Source: Parapedobacter sp035556095
Lineage (GTDB): Bacteria > Bacteroidota > Bacteroidia > Sphingobacteriales > Sphingobacteriaceae
Reading direction: 5' to 3'
DNA length: 64,000 nt
NCBI RefSeq assembly: GCF_035556095.1
Contig: NZ_DATMFT010000024.1
Location: 40,083 to 104,082, forward strand
Shown: piece after piece, positions 49,839-58,419 of the stretch
How the letters are laid out: every line of letters starts with the position of its first letter
How positions within the stretch are numbered: position 1 is the first letter of the stretch
The notes under the pieces: model-generated
Told to the model about the DNA's origin: nothing
The model's database searches: none
Seen by the model: only the letters and a program-made list of their open reading frames with translations
Position numbers and translations under genes: made by a program

Positions 49839-49878
49839 TGTCCCTTGGATTACTTTCCCTTTTGCTTACATTTGAAAT
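49838..49878 (+). promoter_or_regulatory. phage structural-gene promoter, site 7
   Basis: GTGTCCCTTG (49838-49847), 22 nt, ATTTGA and three bases precede the ATG at 49879, exactly 41 nt. The -7 region TACATTTG matches the host consensus TAnnTTTG perfectly. Confidence 0.7.
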
Positions 49879-50214
49879 ATGGGACTACTTAAAAAAGCTA
49901 AACGTAACGCGGCGCCAGCGGTAAACCAACTGGCGGAAAAGGTAAAGCAGGTGAATGATTTGGAGGCACTGGGGGCGCTTACGCTTAATCCTGACGAGCC
50001 GAGCGCGGTGATGTACCGCGAGTTGTGGAATGGCCGGGATAACAAGTATAAAGAGAATTTTACGGCCAATGTTTTCCGTGTGTGGGCGTTAACGCACTTG
50101 AAGCGGGTACAGGAACTGGGCGGGGTTTCAAAAATCATCTTTTCTATTTTTGACAAAGAAACGAACGAACCGCTGGGCACGTATAGTGATGCGCGGGGCT
50201 TCCGTGGACAATGA
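49879..50214 (+). CDS. hypothetical phage protein, last rightward gene
   Basis: This 111-aa protein is basic at the N-terminus (LLKKAKRNAAPAVNQLAEKVKQVNDLEALGAL). No known domain is present. It has its own promoter with the 41-nt geometry, so it is probably expressed separately from the tape measure gene. The function is unknown. Confidence 0.65.
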   Translation: MGLLKKAKRNAAPAVNQLAEKVKQVNDLEALGALTLNPDEPSAVMYRELWNGRDNKYKENFTANVFRVWALTHLKRVQELGGVSKIIFSIFDKETNEPLGTYSDARGFRGQ

Positions 50215-50295
50215 TGGTGGAAAATTTCGTTTAGCCGCCTTGTACTTTCCCTTTCGTTTTTAGTGAGTTGTGGGAATTGTGTCCATCTTGTCCGC

Positions 50296-51477
50296 CTAAA
50301 TCGCGTCAAACTTACTCATGATGTTACTTTTTGTTCGACTGGTCATTTTGAGATAAATCTCCGTGTACTTGATGGATGAATGCCCCAGTATTTCCTGCAG
50401 GTCTTTTATGTTGCCTCCCAATTCGAGGTAAGCGGTTGCAAATGAATCGCGGCCGGAATGGAATTTCAGATATTTATCGATGCCTGCCCGCTCAGCTATG
50501 CGGCGGAGCGTTTTGCAAAGCAGGCCGGACTCGACGAACGGAAATAGCCGCGCGCGCTTTTTGCCGATAAGCGCGGTGGCTGTTTTGGACATCGTGAACT
50601 CAACTACTTTACCGTACCGCCGCGTTTTGAACATATGGAGGCGCAGCACGTTGCCATTGCGGATGTGAAACCGTGGGTCTAGCTGCTCGATATCGGACTT
50701 GCGCAGACCGGTGTAGCAGCAAATGAGGTAGCGTCGTAGGATGTCGGCCTCGAATTCGGTTAGATCGCCTTCGTCGTAATAATTTTTCAGCTGCTTGATT
50801 TCGTCAATTTCCAGCGCATCGCGTACGCCATCGTGGAACGCAGGCATTTTGTAGCTGCTCATGGGGTCGTGGATGATGACGCCATCATCCGCAGCGATAC
50901 CGAAATATTTGTGCAGCACGCGCATATGGGCGCATGTAGTGTTGTGGGATAACCGTTCGCGTATCCACGCCTCGATGTTTAGCATATCAATGGGTTGAAC
51001 GGTGTTGAACTGCCAGCGGGTGCCTTTTTCTTTAAAATACTTTTCGGTGCGCCGGAACATGGTTTCGTGCCGTTTGATGGTTTCACCGTCAAGCACTTTC
51101 TCGGCCCCTAACAGCGAAGCGATAACGCGAAAGTACCCTATCACATCTTCGCGCGAGTTGAAGAGCTTCAGCGCACGCTTAAAATCATCGTGCGAGGCAC
51201 TATGCTCGGCAACGTAGTAGCGCAGGATTAGCCTATTCCACTTTGCCAGCTCGTTTTGCAGCACTAGGTTATGCTGGTAGCATAGGGTATCATCCTTTTG
51301 CCTAGGCAGCAGCTTTTCGCCTTCTTTATCGAACAAATGTTTTGGCCAGGTGATACCCAGCGGATAGCGCTTGGACTCACCATCGATGATCAATTGAACG
51401 AATACGGTGCCGTTTTTTGCGTTGGCCCGGGCACGCATGCGAATCTTGACGGAAATCTTCTGTTGGTAAAATGACAT
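50296..51477 (-). CDS. tyrosine recombinase / phage integrase
   Basis: This 393-aa enzyme catalyses site-specific integration and excision. It has an N-terminal Arm-type domain (ISVKIRMRARANAKNGTVFVQL) and a SAM-like core-binding domain (about 100-200). The catalytic domain has Arg in CYTGLRKSD (R259), the HxxR box HSGRDSFA (H340, R343), the second His in LGHSSIKYTEIYLKM (H366) and nucleophile Tyr (Y375). The ATG at 51477 starts the conserved Arm domain; a longer in-frame stretch to 51675 is probably the attachment region. It points into the prophage, with its promoter at the outer edge. Confidence 0.92.
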   Translation of the reverse strand: MSFYQQKISVKIRMRARANAKNGTVFVQLIIDGESKRYPLGITWPKHLFDKEGEKLLPRQKDDTLCYQHNLVLQNELAKWNRLILRYYVAEHSASHDDFKRALKLFNSREDVIGYFRVIASLLGAEKVLDGETIKRHETMFRRTEKYFKEKGTRWQFNTVQPIDMLNIEAWIRERLSHNTTCAHMRVLHKYFGIAADDGVIIHDPMSSYKMPAFHDGVRDALEIDEIKQLKNYYDEGDLTEFEADILRRYLICCYTGLRKSDIEQLDPRFHIRNGNVLRLHMFKTRRYGKVVEFTMSKTATALIGKKRARLFPFVESGLLCKTLRRIAERAGIDKYLKFHSGRDSFATAYLELGGNIKDLQEILGHSSIKYTEIYLKMTSRTKSNIMSKFDAI

Positions 51478-51875
51478 AATCTGTGTCCAATAAAGGGCCA
51501 TTGCCCTGGTTAAGAACACTGATTTGCCGTATCGAGGAAAGTTTTGGCCTTTTACGTGTGGCCAACGTAAAAACGGCGTCCACGTATATAGGAAGCCGTT
51601 TTTTGTGGTGTTTTTGTGAACCCACTGGTACAGAACTCGAACTCTTTTTTGGATGATTTGAGACGGTTGAATCAATTGAGAGACGCTTCAGATTTAAAGG
51701 ATATTATATATACTAAAGAAATACAGTCTGCCACAATCAAACTGAAAAGATAATATTTGAACAATACTGAGGTTCTAGATTGGTTGCTTTTGGCAAGACA
51801 GCCCCCTTCAACTCTGTACTTATGAACACGATTGTCAAAGAACGGAGATAAAACAGTGATTTTGACCTCAGTAAG
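51478..51875. other. right prophage junction, no gene seen
   Basis: The region upstream of the integrase contains the attachment candidate and AT-rich sequence. The 8-base inverted pair ACTGAGGT (about 51767) and ACCTCAGT (about 51867) is also present. The end of the STAND NTPase gene follows at 51876. Confidence 0.5.
51556..51567. other. candidate right prophage attachment core (attR)
   Basis: This is the second copy of GTGTGGCCAACG, about 80 bases outside the integrase start, matching 9561-9572. Confidence 0.35.
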
Positions 51876-54800
51876 TTATTCAAGTTCAATAATTGTCGAG
51901 TGTTGTTCAGAATCACTGTCATTTTCTTTAGAGCGATAAATAAATTTCTCTTGATAAAGCAAGGGTTCGATCTCCTTTATTTTTGCTAACGCTAGGTCAG
52001 TTGCTAATACATACCAACCTTCACCTGCTTCACTATATAAATGTGGTGGTTGCATTTTGATATTTCCATCCAGCCAATAAACAGACTCTATCAGGCAATT
52101 GCCATATTCATCTGCCCAAGCAAATAACTTTCCTGGAAGCGGTTGCCATCCGAGATACTTTGCTAAGACCGGATTGAAGGCGATCCAATTGGATAATGTA
52201 CTAAAATTACCATGAGTTTCTTCTCGAATAATAATTAGACTATTACCTGTTTTTGTAAGGTTGTGGTAATCATTTGTTTGTTTATTGATTACACCTCCAA
52301 AGATAAACCACCCATAGTTCGTTTCCGGGCTACCTTTAATCTGGCTCATGAACACCTGCGTTGCTTTACCCCAAAATAGGCTGGTAAGGACTGTGTATTC
52401 GCCAATAATATTACGTCCATCTTCATTGCGTAATACAGTCTCTTTCAATCTCGGATTTTTCTCTATTTCCTCCAGCCAATGTTTAGTGTCCAGCATGAAT
52501 TTCTTTTCACCCAGCCGTCTAATAAATACAGGTCTTTTATTAGCAGCAAATAAATCGGGACCTTTGTCACGAGGGCCAAAAAATTGAACGGCAGATTCCT
52601 TATCAAATGTTCCGGCATCTACCAATTCGGACACCACTCTTGCGATAGCGCGTTTCACGGCTAGGACGCGGGGCTTAGTGTAACTATACCTCAAGCGTAT
52701 CCTTTCCAAATGCTTACTAAAATCGCCATCGTCTCCATTCAGCCAATCTACAGGTATACCAGTTCGGCTTAACAGTATATTTGTGCGGTATATTAGCGTT
52801 TTTTCAGCAATTCCAGTCATCTTGGATAAGATCTTCAGATCCCGGTCTAGCGGTTTGATTAACCTGATGATCTGACCAAGTGGGTGTACTTCTCCTTCGA
52901 TGTTAAGGGTAATGCTATCTGAGCCAGAGCTATCAAGATCCAACTTATAGAACGGCGATAAAGTTTGCTCAGCAATCTTGGGAATTTGTTGACCATTTAA
53001 TTCTAGTAATTGAGCAGCCTCAGACCTAATCATAAAATTAGATGACATAGCTAATTGATTGAGTTTTGTGTAAAAGACAGAAATATCATTTCCGTATTCT
53101 TGGCATAATAGTAATAGACCGATGAATAGTTCTGCACTTTCATCATTATCCTTTTGCAACGAGGAAACAACCTGAATCGGATATTGCATCTTACCACTTA
53201 ATTGACCTGCAAGCAATTTTTGTGCTGCCGTGTAAACAAGGGTTACTGGATATGCCGAAAAATAGTTCATCAAATCAATGATATTATCATAAAGGCTTTT
53301 ATCTTGCGGACTTAGGTCAGGTAAATTCTCTGAAGGTGTGCTGGTGGACATTAATCTTTGAAGGTATCCAAACAGTTGTGACCATACAGCATCTTCATCA
53401 TATCCGGGTGCTATCACAGGTAAAATTTCATCCAAAGCTTCTGCATAATTTCCGGACGATTCATTATGCAATAAGTCATAACTAAATACATCAAATGCTT
53501 TTTTTATCCCAGCGGCACCTTTTATTTTACGTAGCGCTGTGAAAGTTTTAATGCGGGAACCTCCATCATAAAATGTTATCCAGCCACTAGCACTGGACTG
53601 AGAGATTCCTTCGTTAACCAGTTGTTCAGCCAACGCGCTATCGCCAAGTTCGTAGGCTTTTTCACTTAACAAAACAAGTAACTCAATCGGCTTCCGGTTT
53701 CCGACTATGATTTCGCTGATCTCCTGTATTCTAGCCAAATCAATTGAGGATTCTATCTTCTTATAAACTTCTGTCCAATTATACCAGGAATTAGCCTTGT
53801 CTTCTTTCTTTAGCAAATCCCTGAATTGTTCGTAATTATTCACTAAAGCTATAACGTCTCTATGGAGCATACTTTGATGATCTGCACCGATAACAAGTGT
53901 GTTTGATGAAGAAGACGAGTCAGACCTACGATGATCGGGTTCTTCAGGAATAGCAAAACCCGGAATCAGTTCATGCACTTTTTTTCCGGTGTCCTTCAGG
54001 AACTCCTCCAGCACGATGAGCAATCCAGGGCGTTGTTCATCAAGTGCTTTTGTCGTAATGATGTGGTACATGGTCGGTATCCAAACATCATCAAATGTCT
54101 CAGAATAAAGTGCTTCCCCTTTTCGTAATAAACGCTTCAGTAAACTATGGTCGGAATCAACCGCAAAAAATAAATAGAGATCGGCGTAGATTCCGATTAA
54201 TAATTCATATTCCTGTAAACTAGTTTCTTTTGCCAACAACGATTTTACAAAAGTGCTTACGGCATCTTCATAGTCGATTAAGGCATTATCAAGCATCCAT
54301 TTCATTTGTGTAACGCCAGCACTCGGATTCCAATTGAGTGTCAAGCCCAGTAATTTAGTTGCTGCCAGATCAGCCGCTCGTCCCTCCGTGGCTTCCCTCA
54401 AATGATGTAGGTGCGATAAGAACCAACCTATATTTTGTGATGCTGTTTCTGGATGTCTTTGGATATCTTGAATCAGCCAGTCTAGCCAAGTGTTGTATTG
54501 ATAATCTTTGCGGTAGCCAACACCGATAGATTCTTCTATTCCTTTTTTTAGCCATTTTTCTGCCTTTTCCTTGTCGTCGACTAACAGATAGCTTTTTGCC
54601 TGCTCCATGCATTCAGTAATCCTACCGTTAATATCTTTATCGATTAGCATGATCGATTCCTGTGAGGATAGTAATGTCAAAGCTCTTTCGACTTCCAAAT
54701 TCATTGTGAGTAAGGTGTTGGCAATGCCACGTACGTGTTCGCTTGTCCAATATTTACAATGTTTGGCGATATTGGCTTCCAGCTCAGTAATTAATCCCTC

Positions 54801-57800
54801 CACATTTCTCCTGCCTGAAGCGTACACTGCTTGTATCAGAAAATCAAAATAATCTGTTTTCATTTGCGTGAGTCGGTACCAATACGAATTCCGCATTGGA
54901 AACTCACGATTGTAAAACTGGATAATTGGTTTAATCCTCCGAGTGAGGTCGATAATAGGTTTGCTTTCTAATCCCTCGCATAGTAACTGTGTTATCATAC
55001 ACAGCATACGTTGAAATTCAACAATAACATGGTCGTCTGAGGCGTATGAGTCTGAAGGGACAGCAGCTGTTATAGTCACCCCTTTGCCAATCAAGTTCAT
55101 TACTTTATTGAGCTTTATTAGAGGCCGAAATACATTAAAGCTCGGCTCAAAGCCTAATTTTTCACTATTTTGTATCAGGGGCTGCTTAACACCGTCAATC
55201 CATTTAGCCGCGAGTTCTTTGTCCTTTTCGAGGCTTAAGATCAGTTCTGCCATCGCGATCCGTTTACCATTGCTAGTATTTGAAGGTGAAAAGTTGGCAA
55301 GCAAAATTTTCAAGAACTTCCTTGCCTCGTCCTTGTTTTGTCCTGCATTAGCATTTACTGCATAACGTAATATGTGGAAGAAATGGGTTTTCTGTTGGTC
55401 CACCGTTAGATCAAACCCAACGAGAACTTCTTGCATTTCAGAAAATTTTTCCTGATTAATTAGTGCGATAGCCAAGTCACGCATCAGCAGACTAGTAATT
55501 AACTCAGGGGTTATCATTGGTTCATGCTCTGTCGGGAGGTTGATCGCCTTAAGATTACTGATTTTTTGCAAGACTGTCTTGTGGCTTTGGAATAATGCCG
55601 CCGAGGTTACCCACTCCTGCAACAAGTTATAAGAGGAGTTGTCGATATTCTCCCGGTAATCCAAGATAATACCTTCTTCTGTAACCATTTCGGGCTGTGC
55701 CAGACTAAACAGCAACAAACCTTCGGCGCATTCTCCGAACTCGTAAAACAGTCTGGCTACTTCCAAAGCATAACGCTGGTTTATCAAGAGTGTTGCCCCT
55801 TTCCTAGCGTAGTGTTTAGCTTGTGTTATTTTACCTAATAACAGCAATTCTTCAATATATGAAGCTGGCTCAACGTTAAAAGTCCGCCGATCTAATTCTG
55901 CCAAAGAAAACAAATAACGAAGCAGGGTATTTAAATTACTGTCTTTTTGCGCAATTTCGATTCCCAACTTAATATCTCTTCTAATCTCATCAGGCGGGCG
56001 AAAATTGATTAGTTGTGAAAAGAATGCTTCAGGAGAAGTTGCTGCAATAAATTGTTCAAAATCACCTGACGCAAATAGGTGATAATTTTGTTTCCAGCTA
56101 GGTTCGACTGTCGACATATTATAGAATTTTGCCAAGCGTTGGTGGTAGCTGATGTCCTGGCTGGCGTCATATTTATTAGTCAATGGATCAACAGCCGACT
56201 CTGATAGTAGAAACAGTCGAAACGAGTTATGAAAAAACGTCCAATAATTTTGGCTTTCGTCAAATAGTATCCGAGCATTCCTATTAAAATCGAGTAGAGA
56301 TTGTTTCGGCAGCCCCCATTCTTTAACGAAATCAATTGAGATACTTTCGTTGATCCGAGCCATCAGACCAAGCATTTCAATCAGCCCAGCATTGCCACTG
56401 ACTGGTTCCCAAATTTTATTGTAATATAACAGGATATTACCATCAATTGTGATAAATCCACTTAATGTCTCGTCCCTATTTTCAGCATTTTTCAATTGCT
56501 CTACGAGATAAGATAAATATAGTGGGTGTCCTTGAGACTTGTCGAAAAGCAATTCTTGCTGTTCAGTGGTAAGGACGGGTGTAATTTCTGAAGATTCGGC
56601 ATATTGAATTACCTCTTTTTTGCCCATAGGATTCATCTGGACTGAACGGCTACCTGACCTCCACTCCGCTTTAATTTCCTGACTAAGATCTTCCAACTCA
56701 TAAGATTGACTACCGAGCACAATAAAAACACCTTCTGGCAAATCTGTAGGTAAGGGCAAGTCCCGTAGGAAGCTTTGTTTGACTGACGTATACTCCCTGG
56801 GTACGTGATCCAGTCCATCGATAACGATAATAGCTTTGGTTTTATGCTCCTTATGTTCACGCCTAAGCTCTTCCAATTGTTCCGAAAAAACAGATTTTAA
56901 GAACCCAAGATCTTTATAAGGCAAAACCGACTTTCTATAAAATCCTGCTTCCTTCAACTGAAAAACCAGATCAAAGTACAGGTTGGTTGCATCGCCACGA
57001 TCCTGGTAGTTGACTGCGAATGAAGGATTGGTAAAGTCAAAGGCATAGTATTTAATAATTCGCTCCGTGCGCCCCTTCATCCATTCTGTCAGTAGTGTGG
57101 ATTTACCACTTCCTGGGCCACCGACCAAAAAAAGATAGCCGCTATTATGTGTTGATAATTTTTCATTCAGGTCATTAACTGTTGGCCTTATGGATTGATA
57201 GCGGTTAATATCAACACTTAATTCATGATTAAATGTTGTCTTAAACTTTGTAGCCCAGACCAGACCATCAATGATTTCTTCTTTTGTAAATGGTACTACC
57301 CGCGCAGGGTCAGATACTTTTTCTAGCAAAAATGATCTAAAGGTTAGTAAATCATCTACTTCGCCTGAGTGCACTCGCAAACCAACTTTGAGGTCTACAC
57401 CGATGTGAGCGGGATGAAATTCAAACTGAGAAATGAATGTTTTAAACTCAGGTTCTGATAGTTTCAGATTGTCTATCAATTCCTTAATGACTGAATTCCA
57501 TTTTTCTACCACGGGTTGACCAAGTTTCCATTTTTGCCAAACCTCTACGTAAAAATCAGCAAAAGTCCCGATCATCTTTTTTCCAGACATTATACGATCA
57601 TGTTTGGAAAGTGTCTTATTAGTCAGTAAATGAGCGATAACTTTTTTCTTGTTTTTGGAATGGATTTCTCCAAGCCCTTTCCAGCTCGATAGAATCAAGG
57701 GTAATAAATTAACGAAATTGAGATAGCTGATGGTTTGACCGGCAATAGTCCATTTCACTTGATAAGCGTGAACTTCACTTTTGGTAGCAAATTGAATATC

Positions 57801-57956
57801 GTCTAATTTTTCAGCTTCGGGATCGGCAATTTTAATCCATTCAAGATTGTTATTTACCAGCTCGCGGTAAGCAAAGCGGGCAAATTCATTGAATTGAGGC
57901 ACATAACCACCCATCGCAGCCCGTTCGCCCATTGCCGATATCATGTCATCACTCAT
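51876..57956 (-). CDS. Avs-like anti-phage STAND NTPase with N-terminal nuclease domain
   Basis: This giant protein (2026 aa) has three parts. Residues about 20-200 form a DUF4297/Cap4-like PD-(D/E)xK nuclease, with LDDIQF (D52/D53) and AYQVKW (Q66, K68). Residues about 260-500 are a STAND/NACHT-type NTPase: Walker A GGPGSGKST (279-287), Walker B AIIVIDGLDHV (375-385), GSQS sensor (about 415) and GHPLYL (about 476). The remaining 1500 residues are helical, TPR-like repeats, with a distinct C-terminal region from about 1800. This is the plan of Avs proteins, which recognise phage terminase or portal and then cut DNA. Similar nuclease-NTPase proteins outside characterised Avs types also exist, so the type is not assigned. 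Confidence 0.78.
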   Translation of the reverse strand: MSDDMISAMGERAAMGGYVPQFNEFARFAYRELVNNNLEWIKIADPEAEKLDDIQFATKSEVHAYQVKWTIAGQTISYLNFVNLLPLILSSWKGLGEIHSKNKKKVIAHLLTNKTLSKHDRIMSGKKMIGTFADFYVEVWQKWKLGQPVVEKWNSVIKELIDNLKLSEPEFKTFISQFEFHPAHIGVDLKVGLRVHSGEVDDLLTFRSFLLEKVSDPARVVPFTKEEIIDGLVWATKFKTTFNHELSVDINRYQSIRPTVNDLNEKLSTHNSGYLFLVGGPGSGKSTLLTEWMKGRTERIIKYYAFDFTNPSFAVNYQDRGDATNLYFDLVFQLKEAGFYRKSVLPYKDLGFLKSVFSEQLEELRREHKEHKTKAIIVIDGLDHVPREYTSVKQSFLRDLPLPTDLPEGVFIVLGSQSYELEDLSQEIKAEWRSGSRSVQMNPMGKKEVIQYAESSEITPVLTTEQQELLFDKSQGHPLYLSYLVEQLKNAENRDETLSGFITIDGNILLYYNKIWEPVSGNAGLIEMLGLMARINESISIDFVKEWGLPKQSLLDFNRNARILFDESQNYWTFFHNSFRLFLLSESAVDPLTNKYDASQDISYHQRLAKFYNMSTVEPSWKQNYHLFASGDFEQFIAATSPEAFFSQLINFRPPDEIRRDIKLGIEIAQKDSNLNTLLRYLFSLAELDRRTFNVEPASYIEELLLLGKITQAKHYARKGATLLINQRYALEVARLFYEFGECAEGLLLFSLAQPEMVTEEGIILDYRENIDNSSYNLLQEWVTSAALFQSHKTVLQKISNLKAINLPTEHEPMITPELITSLLMRDLAIALINQEKFSEMQEVLVGFDLTVDQQKTHFFHILRYAVNANAGQNKDEARKFLKILLANFSPSNTSNGKRIAMAELILSLEKDKELAAKWIDGVKQPLIQNSEKLGFEPSFNVFRPLIKLNKVMNLIGKGVTITAAVPSDSYASDDHVIVEFQRMLCMITQLLCEGLESKPIIDLTRRIKPIIQFYNREFPMRNSYWYRLTQMKTDYFDFLIQAVYASGRRNVEGLITELEANIAKHCKYWTSEHVRGIANTLLTMNLEVERALTLLSSQESIMLIDKDINGRITECMEQAKSYLLVDDKEKAEKWLKKGIEESIGVGYRKDYQYNTWLDWLIQDIQRHPETASQNIGWFLSHLHHLREATEGRAADLAATKLLGLTLNWNPSAGVTQMKWMLDNALIDYEDAVSTFVKSLLAKETSLQEYELLIGIYADLYLFFAVDSDHSLLKRLLRKGEALYSETFDDVWIPTMYHIITTKALDEQRPGLLIVLEEFLKDTGKKVHELIPGFAIPEEPDHRRSDSSSSSNTLVIGADHQSMLHRDVIALVNNYEQFRDLLKKEDKANSWYNWTEVYKKIESSIDLARIQEISEIIVGNRKPIELLVLLSEKAYELGDSALAEQLVNEGISQSSASGWITFYDGGSRIKTFTALRKIKGAAGIKKAFDVFSYDLLHNESSGNYAEALDEILPVIAPGYDEDAVWSQLFGYLQRLMSTSTPSENLPDLSPQDKSLYDNIIDLMNYFSAYPVTLVYTAAQKLLAGQLSGKMQYPIQVVSSLQKDNDESAELFIGLLLLCQEYGNDISVFYTKLNQLAMSSNFMIRSEAAQLLELNGQQIPKIAEQTLSPFYKLDLDSSGSDSITLNIEGEVHPLGQIIRLIKPLDRDLKILSKMTGIAEKTLIYRTNILLSRTGIPVDWLNGDDGDFSKHLERIRLRYSYTKPRVLAVKRAIARVVSELVDAGTFDKESAVQFFGPRDKGPDLFAANKRPVFIRRLGEKKFMLDTKHWLEEIEKNPRLKETVLRNEDGRNIIGEYTVLTSLFWGKATQVFMSQIKGSPETNYGWFIFGGVINKQTNDYHNLTKTGNSLIIIREETHGNFSTLSNWIAFNPVLAKYLGWQPLPGKLFAWADEYGNCLIESVYWLDGNIKMQPPHLYSEAGEGWYVLATDLALAKIKEIEPLLYQEKFIYRSKENDSDSEQHSTIIELE

Positions 57957-57972
57957 TTGATAAGTATATTAA

Positions 57973-58172
57973 AATGTTAATACATTAGTAATCAGTTTTT
58001 ATATGCTTCTAACTAAATCCAAAGAGGTCTTCATGTATTTCATTATCTGTCCAGATACATTGGAGTTGTTCTATGCCTATTTTAGCAGCTATTACTAAAG
58101 TTTTAGAATGTTTTTGGCAACATATAGCAATTGCACTCATTTTAATTGGTTAATAATTAATGTATTAACATT
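57973..58172. promoter_or_regulatory. paired 15-bp dyads flanking a small ORF upstream of the STAND gene
   Basis: AATGTTAATACATTA (57973-57987) and its exact reverse complement TAATGTATTAACATT (58158-58172) lie about 17 bases upstream of the two minus-strand starts (57956 and 58140). Each copy is itself a dyad, AATGT-TAAT-ACATT. The placement fits operators of an autoregulated locus. Confidence 0.55.
58009..58140 (-). CDS. 43-aa ORF upstream of the STAND NTPase
   Basis: This short frame starts at an ATG preceded by CCAATTAAA, in the same direction as and 52 bases before the NTPase gene. The product has a Cys pair (AICCQKHSKTLVIAAK), a second Cys and Trp (LQCIWTD) and an acidic end. I do not recognise it. 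It could be a regulator or small partner of the defence protein, or a chance frame. The flanking dyads favour a real transcription unit. Confidence 0.4.
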   Translation of the reverse strand: MSAIAICCQKHSKTLVIAAKIGIEQLQCIWTDNEIHEDLFGFS

Positions 58173-58419
58173 ATAAAACTTGGCATTATATAAATAACTG
58201 AGCACTTTATTAGCGAATTTAATCAAAATAGAGGTTAAAGCCACAGAAATTGTAGATATGACTTGCTTTTTTGTGTTTATCACATCTTTATATAGAGAGA
58301 TATTAAAACTCTTTAAGAAAAATCTTACATGACTTCGTACAGTATAATGAAAGAAAACCATTGCTAAGGCTAATATTTGTGTTTAGATAGTGATAGTGTA
58401 TAATTTAAAAACCTTAGCT
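58173..58419. other. AT-rich intergenic region between defence locus and conjugative element
   Basis: No gene is seen. A minus-strand 74-codon frame (58137-58361) is low in complexity and overlaps the dyad and the small ORF start, so it is not called. Confidence 0.4.

Larger units (their letters stand above)
9561..51567. mobile_element. siphovirus-like prophage, about 42 kb, apparently complete
   Basis: The element has an integrase, a lysogeny control region, replication and DNA-modification genes, protease-scaffold, capsid, terminase, portal, lysis, tail, fibre and tape measure genes. No tail sheath gene was seen, which favours a non-contractile tail. None of the core genes shows a frameshift or internal stop, so it may be functional. 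Module order is unusual: capsid genes precede terminase and portal, and the tape measure follows the fibre. The boundaries rest on a 12-bp direct repeat and are uncertain by a few hundred bases. Confidence 0.85.

Noticed and set aside
9497..51629. tRNA gene as integration target (GTGATCCCGCTGG near 9497 and GTGAACCCACTGG near 51616 look like antisense tRNA ends)
   Set aside because: Neither can be folded into a tRNA and the two copies differ; no intact tRNA is present at either end.
58137..58361. Minus-strand 74-codon AT-rich frame
   Set aside because: It has low complexity, no start signal, and overlaps the operator-like dyad.
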